Shown here piece by piece: positions 43,262 to 53,903 of a stretch of 64,000 nt of DNA (position 1 is its first letter; each line of letters begins with the position of its first letter). The position numbers were made by a program, and so were the translations under genes. Under the pieces are notes generated by a model. It ran no database searches and was not told where the DNA came from. It saw only the letters and a list, made by a program, of their open reading frames with translations. This DNA comes from Myxococcales bacterium (GTDB taxonomy: Bacteria; Myxococcota_A; Polyangia; Polyangiales; Houyiibacteriaceae). The DNA is taken from the NCBI GenBank assembly GCA_029863605.1, contig JAOTVB010000020.1:1-64000 (forward strand). The letters run 5' to 3'.

Positions 43262-44022
43262 AGCAGCTTGCGCTCGCCCTCGCCCTCATCACGCTTGTCG
43301 CGTGCACGAGGGAAGGGCAGCGAGAACCGCTGCACGAACCCACATCCCCCTTCGAGGTCCTCGGGAGCGAATTCGGAGTGAGCATGGCGAGAGTGCACCT
43401 CGGCCCTTCACGAACCTTTCGGTTCGAGGCGGGCCCTTGCCAGGAGGTCTTGGTATTCGTCGAGAAGGGCACCGCGCGCGTGGGGCTAACGTGGCTCGAT
43501 ACGGGGAGGGCCGCGCGCTTTCACGCGCCAGCGCTGCTCCAAGGGATGTCCAATGATGGTACCGTGATCTTCGCAGTGGCGGCGCTCTCGAAGGAGGCCG
43601 CGATCGAGCAGATCGACTGGGCACGTGTGCCAAAGAACCCGTCGTGTCCCCCACGATCCAACGAAGTGGTCCTTTCCGACCCGGAGCGAAGCGGACCCTT
43701 CGTCCATGCCGGGGGTCGCCTTTCGGTCATGATCTATCTCGACGGCGTTCGGGACGGACCGCCTGTGGCAAGCCTTGGAACACTCACCGCCGATTCGACG
43801 CTTGCCGTGCCAGAACACCTTCACGAGCGCTCCGCTGAAGTGCTTTGGATTCAGGACGGCTCGGGGACGATGCGCGTCGGCGACCAGACGCGCGCGATCC
43901 GGCCGGGCACATTCGTCCGGGTACCGCCACAAACCCTTCACGGCTTCGTTCCAGACGGCACCAGGCCCCTATTGGCATACCAGGTCTATACGCCCTCAGG
44001 ACCCGAACAGCGTTTTCGCTAA
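43258..44022 (+). CDS. Cupin lipoprotein
   Basis: A 254-aa lipoprotein from the ATG at 43258, which overlaps the previous stop. The lipobox is LVACT. Two beta-barrel halves are seen; the C-terminal half is a clear cupin ([33 protein letters not shown]) with two His and one Glu as metal ligands. The N-terminal half lost the His ligands. Probably attached to the outer or inner membrane. Function not predictable; sugar or small-ligand binding is usual for cupins. Confidence 0.8.
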   Translation: MKQLALALALITLVACTREGQREPLHEPTSPFEVLGSEFGVSMARVHLGPSRTFRFEAGPCQEVLVFVEKGTARVGLTWLDTGRAARFHAPALLQGMSNDGTVIFAVAALSKEAAIEQIDWARVPKNPSCPPRSNEVVLSDPERSGPFVHAGGRLSVMIYLDGVRDGPPVASLGTLTADSTLAVPEHLHERSAEVLWIQDGSGTMRVGDQTRAIRPGTFVRVPPQTLHGFVPDGTRPLLAYQVYTPSGPEQRFR

Positions 44023-44035
44023 CTCCGCCCGCGGC

Positions 44036-45553
44036 TCATGGTTCAACGGGCGGAAGCCCATGGCCGGGTACGATCAGCGTTTTCTTGTACGTCTCATAGT
44101 CGAACTGGTCGCTGTGCTCTTCGTTGTGGCAGGGCAGACACGTCGACTCCGGCGCGTCCTCGACTATGTCGATCTCGGGATTCTTGGTATGCGCCGCGCC
44201 GGGTCCATGGCAGCTCTCACATCCGACGTTCACCAGCGCGCCCTTCAAGTTGTGTGTCACCGTGGAGCCGCCGGGCTGATCGTACCCCGTCACGTGACAA
44301 CCGACACAGTCGAGGTTGAACTCTTTGTTGCGCGTTTGCAGCGTGAGGTACGCGTGGCCGTGCGGATGAGACTGCCACCATACGTAGGCGGGGTTATGGC
44401 ATGTGCCGCAGGCTTCGCTTCCGACGTAGGCGATGTCGTCGGGCCCGAGCGGGCGAGGAGCTAGGTCTGCGAACGCTTCACGGTTGGCTTGATTGACTGC
44501 CTTGTCGTGCTCCCTCATCAGCTTGGTCACCTCTTGGTCCGTGGGGGCTTCCTTGGGCAGCTCCACCCACCTTGCCGTGAAGGAATTGCCGCGAGGTGAG
44601 CGCGGAGGCGCATCCATCGCTTCCCGTTGGGTCTTCAGCGCTGCGAGTCGATCGGATTGCGCACGAAGGTCTGCAGGATCGACGTCCTTCGATCTTTCCC
44701 ATTCCAGAATTTTTTCGGACAAGTCTGCGATCTGTGCCTCGAGTTGCCGGATTCTTTCTTTTTTCGACCACTCACTCAGGTCGGCGAAGGCTTCATCGGT
44801 TTTGCGATGCAGGTCGACGACGGTGAGTCCTTGGCCCTGCCGCCCGGCATTCAAGACCCACGCTTCGCCGGCTCGGTGGGGTGGGAGGGGCGCGTCTTGG
44901 TCGAGGCCACCGTGCACGACGAAATCGACGCCGTCGATCGCCCCGATCCGATTCGCGTCGCGCCGTGAGCCGTGCACCAGCGCAATCGTCAAGTCGGTTT
45001 CAGCCTGCGCAGAGCCAACCGCCGCCATCACCGCGTCGCGCTTGGCGCCCGGGCGCACACCCACGACAGCAATGCGGAGCTCACCAGCTTTAATCCGCAC
45101 GACCTCGGCAGCGCCCTTCATCGCCAGCCACGGGAACCTCGACGCGGTGTGCAAACGTGCGAGTTCTTCTTGTGGCTGCGCCCGATCGCGCCGACCGGGC
45201 AGCGCCGCATCGATCTCCAAGTGATCGAGGATCCCGAGGAGCGTACTGGCGTTTCGGTTCGCTTGGTCTACCCGCGCCGGCTCGAGAGCGTCGGTATCGA
45301 AGAACAGGTCGCCAGCCATGAGCACTACCAGCGGCACGGAGCCATCCCGCAGGGCCCGGATCTGGGCAGCGAGGCGATCGATGCCACCGAGCGGGCGGCT
45401 CGTGCAGCCGCAGGGCTCGAGATACCCCTTCAGGTCCGTCACGACGGCCAGGCGCAGCGTCGGGCTAGGCTTCCCATCCGGAGCCTCCTTCGACTGGCCA
45501 CGATTGCAGCCGGCGGTAGCGCCAAGGGCCAGAAGGACGAGCAAGCATCGCAT
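44036..45553 (-). CDS. Tetrahaem cytochrome lipoprotein with a degenerate phosphoesterase-like domain
   Basis: A 505-aa exported lipoprotein from ATG 45553 (lipobox TAGC). Residues about 35-270 resemble 5'-nucleotidase/calcineurin-like phosphoesterases (VVTDLKGYLEP, VLMAGDLFF, VDFVVHGG), yet the metal-binding His residues of that fold (D-x-H, GNH, GHTH) are not there. A coiled linker follows (about 285-340). The C-terminal part has four CxxCH haem sites: CGTCH, CVGCH, CESCH and CLPCH, as in multihaem cytochrome c554-like proteins. Likely a periplasmic electron-transfer protein. The track start at 45625 is over-extended. Confidence 0.82.
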   Translation of the reverse strand: MRCLLVLLALGATAGCNRGQSKEAPDGKPSPTLRLAVVTDLKGYLEPCGCTSRPLGGIDRLAAQIRALRDGSVPLVVLMAGDLFFDTDALEPARVDQANRNASTLLGILDHLEIDAALPGRRDRAQPQEELARLHTASRFPWLAMKGAAEVVRIKAGELRIAVVGVRPGAKRDAVMAAVGSAQAETDLTIALVHGSRRDANRIGAIDGVDFVVHGGLDQDAPLPPHRAGEAWVLNAGRQGQGLTVVDLHRKTDEAFADLSEWSKKERIRQLEAQIADLSEKILEWERSKDVDPADLRAQSDRLAALKTQREAMDAPPRSPRGNSFTARWVELPKEAPTDQEVTKLMREHDKAVNQANREAFADLAPRPLGPDDIAYVGSEACGTCHNPAYVWWQSHPHGHAYLTLQTRNKEFNLDCVGCHVTGYDQPGGSTVTHNLKGALVNVGCESCHGPGAAHTKNPEIDIVEDAPESTCLPCHNEEHSDQFDYETYKKTLIVPGHGLPPVEP

Positions 45554-45610
45554 TCTTGGGGTTCTAGCAACCGTGTGGCCAACCGCAAAAACAGGAGCGG
45601 AGCCCGCGAC

Positions 45611-45639
45611 TTGACGCACGGGCATACGCTGACTACTTT
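45611..45639 (+). promoter_or_regulatory. Putative rpsP promoter
   Basis: TTGACG and TACTTT have a 17-base spacer, 45 bases ahead of the rpsP ATG, whose ribosome site is GAGGA. The match is good for a ribosomal-protein promoter. Confidence 0.6.
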
Positions 45640-45684
45640 CCGGTCGCTTTTGGCGGGGCTTTCCGCCTTTTTGACGAGGACTCT

Positions 45685-45945
45685 ATGGTCAAGGTTCGAC
45701 TGAGGCGTGCAGGCGCGAAGAAGCGTCCCTACTATCACATCGTGGTGACCGATAAAGAAAAGCCCCGAGACGGGCGGTTCATCGAGCAAATCGGCACTTA
45801 TGACCCGAGCCGTCCCATCGCGGAGGCCAAGGTCGATCATCCCCGCCTCGACTACTGGGTTGGAGTTGGCGCGCAGGTGAGCGACCGCGTGCGCGACGTC
45901 GTCAAAGAGCACAAGAAGGCCGCAGCCGGCGGCGAGGCTTCCTGA
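45685..45945 (+). CDS. rpsP: 30S ribosomal protein S16
   Basis: An 86-aa protein with the S16 signature MVKVRLRRAGAKKRPYYHIV, RDGRFIEQIGTYDPSR and DYWVGVGAQVSDRV. A component of the 30S subunit that binds 16S rRNA during assembly. Usual length is 80-90 aa. It is followed by khpA at 11 bp; the rimM, trmD and rplS genes that normally come next in bacteria are not there. Confidence 0.98.
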   Translation: MVKVRLRRAGAKKRPYYHIVVTDKEKPRDGRFIEQIGTYDPSRPIAEAKVDHPRLDYWVGVGAQVSDRVRDVVKEHKKAAAGGEAS

Positions 45946-45956
45946 GCGAGCGACCC

Positions 45957-46202
45957 GTGGCAGGAGACAGACTGCAGGACCTGATCGCGTACATCGCGAG
46001 CTCGCTCGTGGACGACCCCGACGCCGTCGAGGTCAACATCGTCGAAGAAGACCGTGCCGTCGTGCTGGAGCTCACGGTGGCACCGGACGACCTCGGCAAG
46101 GTCATCGGGAAAGAGGGTCGCACCGCGCGTGCAATGCGAACCCTGCTCGCGGCCACCTCGGCTCGACTCCACAAGCGCGCCATCCTCGACATCCTCGAGT
46201 GA
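45957..46202 (+). CDS. khpA: KH-domain RNA-binding protein KhpA
   Basis: An 81-aa single KH-domain protein with GTG start. The nucleic-acid binding loop is IGKEGRTARAMRTLL. KhpA works with KhpB/Jag as an RNA chaperone in many bacteria. It sits directly behind rpsP, as is usual. A 150-bp gap with short inverted words (AATTACG/CGTAATT) precedes the next gene. Confidence 0.95.
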   Translation: MAGDRLQDLIAYIASSLVDDPDAVEVNIVEEDRAVVLELTVAPDDLGKVIGKEGRTARAMRTLLAATSARLHKRAILDILE

Positions 46203-46352
46203 GCGCCGAGTTGGGCCAATTACGAGGCGCACCGCGTTCGCGTGATCTCCGAGGCCACGCGTAATTTGCGCTTCGCGTGATGTCGTTGGATCGCCGAGAT
46301 CCCGAACGTTAGCGGGCACCCAAGTATCTTCGTATCTTGGCGCGCCGGATGC

Positions 46353-48665
46353 ATGTACGGTCAGCGCATGGCGGCGAGCACGGCGGATGTCGAGTTCATT
46401 CGAGGTTTTTCCACGTTGGGGCGTACCGACACCCCCGTGGCTGGAGGCAAAGGAGCGAACCTCGGTGAGCTGACGGCGGCTGGCTTGCCGGTGCCTCCGG
46501 GGTTCGTCGTGACCGGGCAAGCCTATCTGCACGCGCTCGACCTGGCAGGGTGTCGTCAGCGAGTCATCGACATCGTGGGCGACGCCGATCTCGACGACTC
46601 CGGCGCGCTCAAGCTGGTGTCCGAGGAGCTCAGGGCCACAGTCCAAAACGCAGGCATCCCCGACGACGTGCGGTCTCAAGTGCGCGAGTCGTTCGAGGCG
46701 CTCGGTCCCGGCGTTCGCGTCGCGGTAAGGTCTTCGGCGACCGCGGAGGATACTGCGGAGGCGTCTTTCGCCGGAATGAACGAATCCTTCACCAATGTCG
46801 ACGAGGCGACGTTGATGAACCGCATCGTCGACTGCTGGGCATCGCTTTGGGGTCCGCGGGTGATCGCCTATCGGCACAGCTTAGGGTTTACCGAGGAGCC
46901 CGCGATCGCCGTCGTGATCCAGAAAATGGTCGACTCCGAAGCGGCTGGGGTCATGTTCACGGTCGATCCCATTTCGCGAGACACGGGGCGCATGTTGATC
47001 GAGGCCGCCTACGGTCTTGGCGAGGTCGTCGTTGGAGGACAAGTCGAGCCGGATACCTACGTCGTGTCGCGTTCGCCTGATCTTTCGAATTTCGACGTCC
47101 AGCTCCTGAGCGCGCGAATCGGAAGCAAATCGCATAAGATCGTTCGCGGGCCGAGCGGAGCTCAAACCCGAGCTGACGTGCCGACCAGCGAGCGCGAGGT
47201 TCGAGTGCTCGACGATGCCCAGGTGCGCGAGATCGCAACGCTCGGGCTTCGGATCGAGCAGCACTACGGCAGCCCGCAAGACATCGAATGGGCCCTCGAA
47301 GGGGGTTCGTTCTCCATCGTCCAATCGCGTCCCATCACGACGCTCGAGGCGGAGCCCGGAACGCCGTTGGTGCGCGGTCTCGGAGCGTCCCCAGGGCGCG
47401 TCTCCGGAAAAGTTCGCGTGATGCGGACTCTCCAGCCGGAAGCGAGAATCGGCAAGGACGAGATCCTCGTGGCGGAGATGACGAGCCCCGATTGGGTGCC
47501 GGTGATGCGTCACGCGGGGGCACTGGTGACGGACGAAGGTGGTGTGACGTGCCACGCGGCGATCGTCAGTCGCGAACTGAGGATTCCGTGCGTGGTCGGC
47601 ACCGGCAATGCGACAAAGCTTCTTCGGAGCGCACAGGCGGTAACCGTCGACGGGAGCCGGGGCGAGGTGCTGGCAGGCACCGAGACGAGCCTTTCGTCCG
47701 CTCCGACCGACGTCAAGCCCACCGTGATGGCGGCACCGGAAATGACGCTCGAGCCCTTGGCGACGCGACTGTACGTGAACCTCGCGATCGCCGATGCCGC
47801 CGAAGAGGCTGCGGCTTTGCCGGTGGATGGGGTCGGTCTGCTGCGCGCGGAATTCATGATCATCGACGCGCTCGACGGCGCGCATCCGAAGGCCCTGATC
47901 ACCGAGGGGGGTTCCGAGGAGTTCGTCACCAAGATGACGGAGTCGATCCTCCGGATCGCGAGACCCTTTTTCCCCAGGCCCGTGATCTACCGAACCTATG
48001 ACTTCCGGACGAACGAGTTCAGCGCCCTGCGCGGCGCAGAACAATACGAGCCCCACGAGGAAAACCCGATGATCGGGTACCGCGGGTGTTATCGCTACGT
48101 GAAGGACCCCGAGCTTTTCGATCTCGAGCTCGAGATCTTGGCGCGTGTGCGCGAGGCGTCGCCCAACGTGCAGGTCATGATTCCTTTCGTCCGAACCACA
48201 TGGGAGCTCGAGGCGTGCCTCGAACGCATCGACAAGCACCGTCTCGGAGACGACCACGGGCTCCTCCGTTGGGTCATGGCAGAAGTGCCTTCGATCGTTT
48301 ATCGGATCCCCGATTACGCCAAACTGGGCATTCACGGAGTTTCGATCGGATCGAACGACTTGACCCAGCTGATGCTTGGCGTCGACCGCGATTCGTCGAT
48401 CTGCGCCGAGCTTTTCGATGAGGCCGATGAAGCCGTCTTGTGGGCGATCGAACGGATTGTGCGAACCGCCGAAGAGTGCGGCCTGACTTCGTCGCTATGC
48501 GGACAGGCACCCTCCAATCGCCCCGAGTTTGCGGAAAAGCTGGTCCGATTCGGCATCACGTCGATTTCGGTAAACCCCGATGCGGTTTCCCGCACGAGAC
48601 AAGTCATCGCTTCGGCCGAGCGGCGAATGCTTCTCGACGCAGCACGCCACGGAGAGCACCCATGA
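46353..48665 (+). CDS. ppsA: Phosphoenolpyruvate synthase
   Basis: A 770-aa PEP synthase. N-terminal ATP-grasp part (about 20-335) begins [24 protein letters not shown] and has [16 protein letters not shown]. The swivelling phosphohistidine domain has [13 protein letters not shown] with the catalytic His. The C-terminal TIM barrel ends with [18 protein letters not shown], where Cys is the acid catalyst. It converts pyruvate, ATP and water to PEP, AMP and phosphate, the gluconeogenic step. The ATG at 46368 ([10 protein letters not shown]) is a second possible start. Its end overlaps the 79-aa gene by 4 bp. Confidence 0.95.
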   Translation: MYGQRMAASTADVEFIRGFSTLGRTDTPVAGGKGANLGELTAAGLPVPPGFVVTGQAYLHALDLAGCRQRVIDIVGDADLDDSGALKLVSEELRATVQNAGIPDDVRSQVRESFEALGPGVRVAVRSSATAEDTAEASFAGMNESFTNVDEATLMNRIVDCWASLWGPRVIAYRHSLGFTEEPAIAVVIQKMVDSEAAGVMFTVDPISRDTGRMLIEAAYGLGEVVVGGQVEPDTYVVSRSPDLSNFDVQLLSARIGSKSHKIVRGPSGAQTRADVPTSEREVRVLDDAQVREIATLGLRIEQHYGSPQDIEWALEGGSFSIVQSRPITTLEAEPGTPLVRGLGASPGRVSGKVRVMRTLQPEARIGKDEILVAEMTSPDWVPVMRHAGALVTDEGGVTCHAAIVSRELRIPCVVGTGNATKLLRSAQAVTVDGSRGEVLAGTETSLSSAPTDVKPTVMAAPEMTLEPLATRLYVNLAIADAAEEAAALPVDGVGLLRAEFMIIDALDGAHPKALITEGGSEEFVTKMTESILRIARPFFPRPVIYRTYDFRTNEFSALRGAEQYEPHEENPMIGYRGCYRYVKDPELFDLELEILARVREASPNVQVMIPFVRTTWELEACLERIDKHRLGDDHGLLRWVMAEVPSIVYRIPDYAKLGIHGVSIGSNDLTQLMLGVDRDSSICAELFDEADEAVLWAIERIVRTAEECGLTSSLCGQAPSNRPEFAEKLVRFGITSISVNPDAVSRTRQVIASAERRMLLDAARHGEHP

Positions 48666-48901
48666 ACGAAGAGGAACTCAAAGCGCTATATGCTTCATTT
48701 GCCGAGGTCTTTGCAAACGGCACACCGATTCGACGACCGATCGAGCTCGTGGCCGCCATTCGCGCCGCCGGCATCGAGCCGAAAGCCGTCACGACGGAGT
48801 GGCTGAGAACACTCAACGAGGACTGGGTCTATGGCAAGGCCATTCTTCCCTTCCAAGATGCGGTCGCCAATCGCCTATATCAGCAAATACTCCGCGGATA
48901 G
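48662..48901 (+). CDS. 79-aa protein of unknown function
   Basis: A small soluble protein with ATG overlapping the ppsA stop (ATGA), thus translationally coupled to it. The chain is mostly helical ([30 protein letters not shown]). No family recognised and no Cys or metal motif. It sits between PEP synthase and acetyl-CoA synthetase with 11 bp to the latter. The track version from 48440 is over-extended into ppsA. Confidence 0.6.
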   Translation: MNEEELKALYASFAEVFANGTPIRRPIELVAAIRAAGIEPKAVTTEWLRTLNEDWVYGKAILPFQDAVANRLYQQILRG

Positions 48902-48912
48902 CGAGGGTCACG

Positions 48913-50670
48913 ATGCGCATCGAAAAACCCGCAGCTTCCTCTGAGGGACCTCCAAACCTGGCCGACTACGAACAGGCGCGAGCAGCGTTCTCGTGGGAAG
49001 CCGTGAGGCGTGAGCTCGATGGGTTGCCCAACGGGGGCGGGCTCAACATTGCCTACGAGGCGGTCGGCCGCCACGTTCAAAGCGGGCATGGCGGTCAGAC
49101 CGCAATGATTTGGCTCGGCAAGAAGGGTGAGCGCGAGGAGATCACCTATGCGGAGCTCGACGGGCTCACGAATCAGCTGGCAAACGTCCTTGCGAACCTC
49201 GGGGTGGAGGCTGGAGATCGCGTCTACTCGCTTGCGGGCCGCATCCCCGAGCTTTACGTCTGCGCCCTCGGCGCGCTGAAGCACCGCGCGATCTTCTGCC
49301 CACTCTTCTCCGCATTCGGGCCCGAGCCCATCGCTCAGCGGATGCAGCTCGGTGAAGCGAAGGTGCTTCTCACCACCGAGCGCCTCTACCGACGGCGGGT
49401 CATGGAGATCCGCGACCGCATACCGTCCCTCGAGCACGTGATCATCGTACCCGACCCGAAAAAGCCGAGGTCACCCGAGAACACGATCGACTGGAACAAT
49501 GCAATGGCTGGGGCATCACCGGATTACCGAATCGCTTCGACGAACCCCGCGACGCCGGCACTGTTGCACTTCACCAGCGGCACGACCGGGACACCGAAGG
49601 GCGCCCTGCACGTGCACGAAGCGGTGCTCACCCACTACGTGACCGGCAAGCTGGCACTCGACCTCCATCCCGAGGACATCTATTGGTGCACCGCCGACCC
49701 CGGCTGGGTCACAGGAACGTCGTACGGGATTATCGCGCCGCTCACGAATCGGGCGACGATGGTCGTCGATGAGGCCGAGTTTGATTCCCAGCGTTGGTAC
49801 CGAATCCTCGAAGAGGAGAGGGTGCAGGTCTGGTACACGGCCCCGACTGCGATTCGCATGCTGATGCGGTCCGGACCTGAGCTTCCACGAAGCAGGAACC
49901 TCTCGGCCCTTCGCTTCATGGCGAGCGTCGGCGAGCCTTTGAATCCGCAGGCGGTGGTCTGGGGCTACGAAGTGTTTGGACGACCATTTCACGACAACTG
50001 GTGGCAAACCGAAACCGGCGGAATCATGATCTCGAACTACGCTTCGATGGACGTGAAGCCGGGCTCGATGGGAAAACCTCTGCCGGGCATCACCGCGGCC
50101 ATCGTCCGCGAGGGCAACGATGGCCACATTCACCGGGTCGATGATCCGAAAAAGGACGGCGAGCTCGCGCTTCGCCCCGACTGGCCATCGCTCTTTCGCG
50201 GATATTGGAACAACCAGGACCGATACGATGCCTGCTTTCGAGATGGCTGGTACCTATCAGGCGACCTCGCGCGCCGCGACGAGGAAGGGTACTATTGGTT
50301 CGTCGGACGTTCCGACGACGTGATCAAGTCCGCTGGGCATCTGATCGGCCCGTTCGAAGTCGAGAGCGTCATCATGGGGCATCCGGCTGTCGCCGAGGTT
50401 GGGGTGATCGGCAAGCCCGACCCCGTGGCTGGCACGATCATCAAGGCGTTCGTAAGCTTGCAGCCTGGTCACCAATGGAGTGGCGAGCTCGAGAAAGAGC
50501 TCCTCGGCTTTGGCCGAAAGAACTTGGGAACTGCGGCGCCGCGCGAGATCGCCTTCGCGGAGAGCCTTCCCAAGACACGAAGCGGAAAGATCATGCGACG
50601 CTTGCTAAAGGCGCGTGAGCTCGGCTTACCCGAGGGGGATACGTCGACGCTGGAAGGAGAAAACGGTTGA
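48913..50670 (+). CDS. Acetyl-CoA synthetase (AMP-forming), AcsA type
   Basis: A 585-aa acyl-adenylate ligase. Starting at ATG 48913 with GAGGGT ahead. The P-loop [10 protein letters not shown], the acetate-pocket motif NWWQTETGG, the hinge DGWYLSGD and the acylatable Lys in [10 protein letters not shown] are all present. It activates acetate with ATP and CoA. Length fits the shorter, AcsA-like group of Bacillus (about 570 aa). The TTG start of the downstream E1alpha gene overlaps by 4 bp, indicating coupling with the 2-oxoacid dehydrogenase. Propionate as substrate cannot be excluded. Confidence 0.92.
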   Translation: MRIEKPAASSEGPPNLADYEQARAAFSWEAVRRELDGLPNGGGLNIAYEAVGRHVQSGHGGQTAMIWLGKKGEREEITYAELDGLTNQLANVLANLGVEAGDRVYSLAGRIPELYVCALGALKHRAIFCPLFSAFGPEPIAQRMQLGEAKVLLTTERLYRRRVMEIRDRIPSLEHVIIVPDPKKPRSPENTIDWNNAMAGASPDYRIASTNPATPALLHFTSGTTGTPKGALHVHEAVLTHYVTGKLALDLHPEDIYWCTADPGWVTGTSYGIIAPLTNRATMVVDEAEFDSQRWYRILEEERVQVWYTAPTAIRMLMRSGPELPRSRNLSALRFMASVGEPLNPQAVVWGYEVFGRPFHDNWWQTETGGIMISNYASMDVKPGSMGKPLPGITAAIVREGNDGHIHRVDDPKKDGELALRPDWPSLFRGYWNNQDRYDACFRDGWYLSGDLARRDEEGYYWFVGRSDDVIKSAGHLIGPFEVESVIMGHPAVAEVGVIGKPDPVAGTIIKAFVSLQPGHQWSGELEKELLGFGRKNLGTAAPREIAFAESLPKTRSGKIMRRLLKARELGLPEGDTSTLEGENG

Positions 50671-51644
50671 GTATCGATATTTCACGCGACCACGCCCTTG
50701 ATCTCTTGTCGCAGATGCTTCGCATCCGCCGGCTAGAAGAGAAGAGCGCCGAACTCTACGCGAAGCAGAAGATCCGAGGTTTCTTGCACCTATACATCGG
50801 AGAAGAGGCCGTCGGGGTAGGCGCGATGCGCGCGCTTCGCGATGACGATAACGTCGTGGCCACCTATCGCGAACATGGCCATGCGCTGGTTCGGGGAATT
50901 CCCGCCGGTGAGATCATGGCCGAGATGTATGGAAAGGCGAACGGGTGTTCTGGAGGTCGCGGCGGCTCCATGCATCTATTCTCGGTCGAACGCAGGTTCT
51001 ACGGGGGTCATGCGATCGTTGGTGGCGGGCTGCCAATCGCAGTCGGGTTGGCGCTTGCCAACAAGATGAAGGGTGAATCTCGTGTGACCGCTTGCTTCTT
51101 CGGCGATGGCGCCACCGACGAAGGGGAATTCCACGAGTCACTCAACCTCACCGCCTTGTGGGAACTACCGGTCTTGTTCATCTGTGAGAACAACAGGTAT
51201 GCAATGGGCACCGCTTTCGCGCGTCACGTCTCCGATAACGACATCGTGAACAACCCGCCCGCCTATGGGGTTCACTCGGAAACGGTAGACGGTATGGATG
51301 TCGTGGCGGTCGAACGCGCCGTCCACAACGCCGCCGAGTCGGTCCGTGAAACCGGCGAGCCGCGTTTCATTGAGCTTCGCACTTATCGGTTTAGGGCCCA
51401 TTCGATGTACGACGCCGAGCTTTACCGATCAAAAGCGGAGGTCGAAGAGTGGAAGAAGCTCGACCCGATCGAGCAGCTCAAGGATCGCGCGCTCGCGGCG
51501 ACTTTGATCACCGGGGCGGACATCGAAACGATCGAGCGGGACGTCGCGCGGGAAATCGAAGAAGCTGTACAGTTTGCTGAACAAGGCGAGTGGGAGTCGA
51601 TCGACGACCTCGCCCGCCACACGTATGCGAGGGATCTGTCGTGA
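50667..51644 (+). CDS. 2-Oxoacid dehydrogenase E1 alpha subunit (pyruvate/acetoin type)
   Basis: A 325-aa thiamine-diphosphate enzyme subunit with TTG start. The TPP motif is [19 protein letters not shown]. It also has [23 protein letters not shown] and GGSMHLFS, which match pyruvate and acetoin dehydrogenase E1alpha (PdhA/AcoA) rather than branched-chain enzymes. It pairs with the E1beta gene, overlapping by 4 bp. It would decarboxylate pyruvate and pass the acetyl group to E2. Confidence 0.92.
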   Translation: MSIDISRDHALDLLSQMLRIRRLEEKSAELYAKQKIRGFLHLYIGEEAVGVGAMRALRDDDNVVATYREHGHALVRGIPAGEIMAEMYGKANGCSGGRGGSMHLFSVERRFYGGHAIVGGGLPIAVGLALANKMKGESRVTACFFGDGATDEGEFHESLNLTALWELPVLFICENNRYAMGTAFARHVSDNDIVNNPPAYGVHSETVDGMDVVAVERAVHNAAESVRETGEPRFIELRTYRFRAHSMYDAELYRSKAEVEEWKKLDPIEQLKDRALAATLITGADIETIERDVAREIEEAVQFAEQGEWESIDDLARHTYARDLS

Positions 51645-52615
51645 CCACGTACAGAGAGGCGATTCGCACGGCCTTACGCCGGCTTCTGCTCGAGGATTCG
51701 AGGGTGTTCTTGATGGGCGAGGACGTCGGCAGGTACGGCGGCGCCTATGCGGTGAGCAAAGGCCTCCTAGACGAGTTCGGCGAGGACCGTATTCGTGACA
51801 CCCCGCTTTGTGAGTCGACGTTCGTCGGCGCCGGCATCGGAGCCGCGCTCGGCGGGATGCGCCCGATCGTGGAGGTGATGACAGTAAACTTCAGCATGCT
51901 CGCCCTCGACCAGGTCGTGAACAATGCAGCCGTCATGCGTCATATGTCGGGCGGGCAGTTCGAGGTCCCGATCGCGGTCCGAATGGCAACCGGCGCCGGC
52001 AAACAGATCGCTGCCCAGCACTCCCACAGCCTGGAGAACTGGTACGCATCCATCCCGGGCATCAAAGTGCTCGCGCCCGCGACAGTGCAGGACGCGCACG
52101 ACATGCTCCTGGCGGCGGTCGAAGACCCGGACCCGGTGTTCATCTTCGAGCATCAAATGCTCTATGGCATCGAGGGACCATTTGATCCGAACGCGACACT
52201 CTCGTCACCCTGGAAGGCCGCTGTGCGGCACCCCGGCAGCGACGTGAGCCTGATCGCCTACGGCGGCTCGGTCCACAAGGCAATGACAGCTGCCGAGGAG
52301 CTCGAAAAGGAGGGGATCAGCGCAGAAGTCATCGATCTGCGGAGCCTCCGGCCGCTGGACCGACCGGCGATCAGCGCAAGCGTCTCCCGCACTCATCGTG
52401 CGATCGTCATCGACGAGGCTTGGAAGACCGGAAGCCTGGCATCCGAGGTCAGCGCGACGTTGGCCGAGGAAGCCTTCTACGAGCTGGATGCGCCGATCGC
52501 ACGGGTCTGCACACGCGAAGTACCGATTCCGTATGCGAAGCACCTCGAGGATGCGGCGCTTCCGCAGGTGCCCGCGATCGTCGAAGCAGCGAAGAGGAGT
52601 GTGGGCAATGGCTGA
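51641..52615 (+). CDS. 2-Oxoacid dehydrogenase E1 beta subunit
   Basis: A 324-aa subunit with GTG start overlapping the E1alpha stop. It has [39 protein letters not shown] and [11 protein letters not shown], all standard for PdhB/AcoB. With E1alpha it forms the heterotetramer that decarboxylates the 2-oxoacid. The next start (E2) overlaps by 8 bp. Confidence 0.94.
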   Translation: MTTYREAIRTALRRLLLEDSRVFLMGEDVGRYGGAYAVSKGLLDEFGEDRIRDTPLCESTFVGAGIGAALGGMRPIVEVMTVNFSMLALDQVVNNAAVMRHMSGGQFEVPIAVRMATGAGKQIAAQHSHSLENWYASIPGIKVLAPATVQDAHDMLLAAVEDPDPVFIFEHQMLYGIEGPFDPNATLSSPWKAAVRHPGSDVSLIAYGGSVHKAMTAAEELEKEGISAEVIDLRSLRPLDRPAISASVSRTHRAIVIDEAWKTGSLASEVSATLAEEAFYELDAPIARVCTREVPIPYAKHLEDAALPQVPAIVEAAKRSVGNG

Positions 52616-53903
52616 ATTCGTCATGCCCTCGCTCGGTGCAGACATGACGGCGGGCACTCTCGGGAGATGGCTCGTGACCGTCGGGGATCGCGTCTCGCAG
52701 GGAGATATCATCGCCGAGGTGGAAACCGATAAAGGAACGATCGAGGTGGAGGTGTTCACAGGCGGCGTCATAGAAGCGCTGTTGGTGGGGGAAGGCGAGA
52801 AGGTCCCGGTGGGGACAGCGCTAGCGGAGATCGGGGAGGCGGGGACAGCGTTAGAGTCAGCGTCAGCTCCAGTGTCAGCGCCGGCGTCCGCGTCGGCCTC
52901 CCGATCTCGGGGGATCATGACTTTGGGGGGCAGTGGCGACTTGGATGGGCCGATGGCGACTCCGGCCGTTCGGCGTCGGGCGCATGAGCTAGATGTGCCT
53001 TTGCAGGGCCTCTCGGGCACGGGGGAGCATGGGCGGATCACCCGGGAGGATGTCGAGCAAGCGGCGGTCGCCGAGGTACAAGCGCCGTCCGGGGACCGAG
53101 TGCGGATCTCGCCCTACGCCAGGCGGCTGGCGCGTCAACGCCAGATCGACTTCACCGACGTTCAGGGAACGGGTCCCGAAGGAGCGATCGCCGCACGTGA
53201 CCTCGAAGGGGCGCCGGCCAAAGCCTCGGCCGAGTCACCGAAAAAGCGAATGCAACGGGCGATCGCGGCTGCCATGACGCGCGCCAATGACGAGATCCCG
53301 CACTACTACGTCGAACACGCGATCGACATGGGCACGGCGCTCGAATGGCTTCGCGAAAAGAACCAGTCTTTGAGCGTGAACGAGCGTCTTGTCTCTGGTG
53401 TCTTGTTTCTGCGGGCCGTCGCGCGCGCGTTGCGCAAGCACCCTCTGCTCAACGCCACTTGGCAGGGCCGCGAGGTCATTCAGGGTGATGGCTCTCACGT
53501 CGGTCTCGCGGTGTCGCTCCGGGGCGGTGGATTGGTTGCGCCGGCGCTTCGCGATGCCGACCAAGGGAGCCTCTCCGAATTGATGGCGCGGATGACCGAT
53601 CTGGTGAGCCGTGCGCGTGCCGGTGCAATGCGCAGCTCGGAGATGACCTCGGCGACGATCACTCTGACTTCGCTAGGCGAGCGCGGAGTCGAAAGTGTAA
53701 CGCCCATCATCTTTCCCCCTCAGGTCGCCATCGTCGGTTTCGGCGCGATCCTCACACGACCTTGGGTCGTCGACGACCAAATCGTCGCACGTCCAATCGT
53801 TCGAGTGACGCTAGGAGCCGATCATCGGGTGAGCAATGGCCACCAGGGAGCGCGATTCCTCGTTGCACTCGATCGCTTCTTACAGGAGCCAGACAAGCTA
53901 TGA
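52608..53903 (+). CDS. 2-Oxoacid dehydrogenase E2 (dihydrolipoamide acyltransferase) with two subunit-binding domains
   Basis: A 431-aa acyltransferase starting at ATG 52608. A single lipoyl domain (1-78) has lipoyl Lys42 in [11 protein letters not shown]. Two peripheral-subunit-binding domains follow: [25 protein letters not shown] near 105-140, and [25 protein letters not shown] near 165-200. The catalytic domain (about 215-431) ends [15 protein letters not shown] and the following loop are intact though the usual DHRVVDG is altered. The linker around 70-100 is made of a duplicated 10-codon unit and a Ser/Ala repeat. No E3 gene is near. Ends with ATGA overlap with the ACP. Confidence 0.93.
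   Translation: MAEFVMPSLGADMTAGTLGRWLVTVGDRVSQGDIIAEVETDKGTIEVEVFTGGVIEALLVGEGEKVPVGTALAEIGEAGTALESASAPVSAPASASASRSRGIMTLGGSGDLDGPMATPAVRRRAHELDVPLQGLSGTGEHGRITREDVEQAAVAEVQAPSGDRVRISPYARRLARQRQIDFTDVQGTGPEGAIAARDLEGAPAKASAESPKKRMQRAIAAAMTRANDEIPHYYVEHAIDMGTALEWLREKNQSLSVNERLVSGVLFLRAVARALRKHPLLNATWQGREVIQGDGSHVGLAVSLRGGGLVAPALRDADQGSLSELMARMTDLVSRARAGAMRSSEMTSATITLTSLGERGVESVTPIIFPPQVAIVGFGAILTRPWVVDDQIVARPIVRVTLGADHRVSNGHQGARFLVALDRFLQEPDKL
52811..52907. repeat. Tandem duplication and Ser/Ala repeat in E2 linker DNA
   Basis: GGGGACAGCG-C/T-TAG occurs at 52811 and 52841, 30 bp apart and in frame, duplicating the GTALAE/GTALES unit. It runs straight into a GTCAGCGTC-type repeat that holds the reverse complement of the 42777 core (52870-52882). 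The DNA codes for the flexible linker between lipoyl and subunit-binding domains. Confidence 0.5.

Noticed and set aside
46203-46352. AATTACG/CGTAATT inverted words after khpA
   Set aside because: Far apart and short; could be chance, so not annotated as a structure.
46881-48335. 484-aa minus-strand ORF
   Set aside because: Shadow of ppsA, whose catalytic motifs are intact on the plus strand.
52205-53041. 278-aa minus-strand ORF with an Ala/Asp repeat
   Set aside because: Antisense of the E1beta/E2 genes; the repeat arises from the E2 linker DNA.
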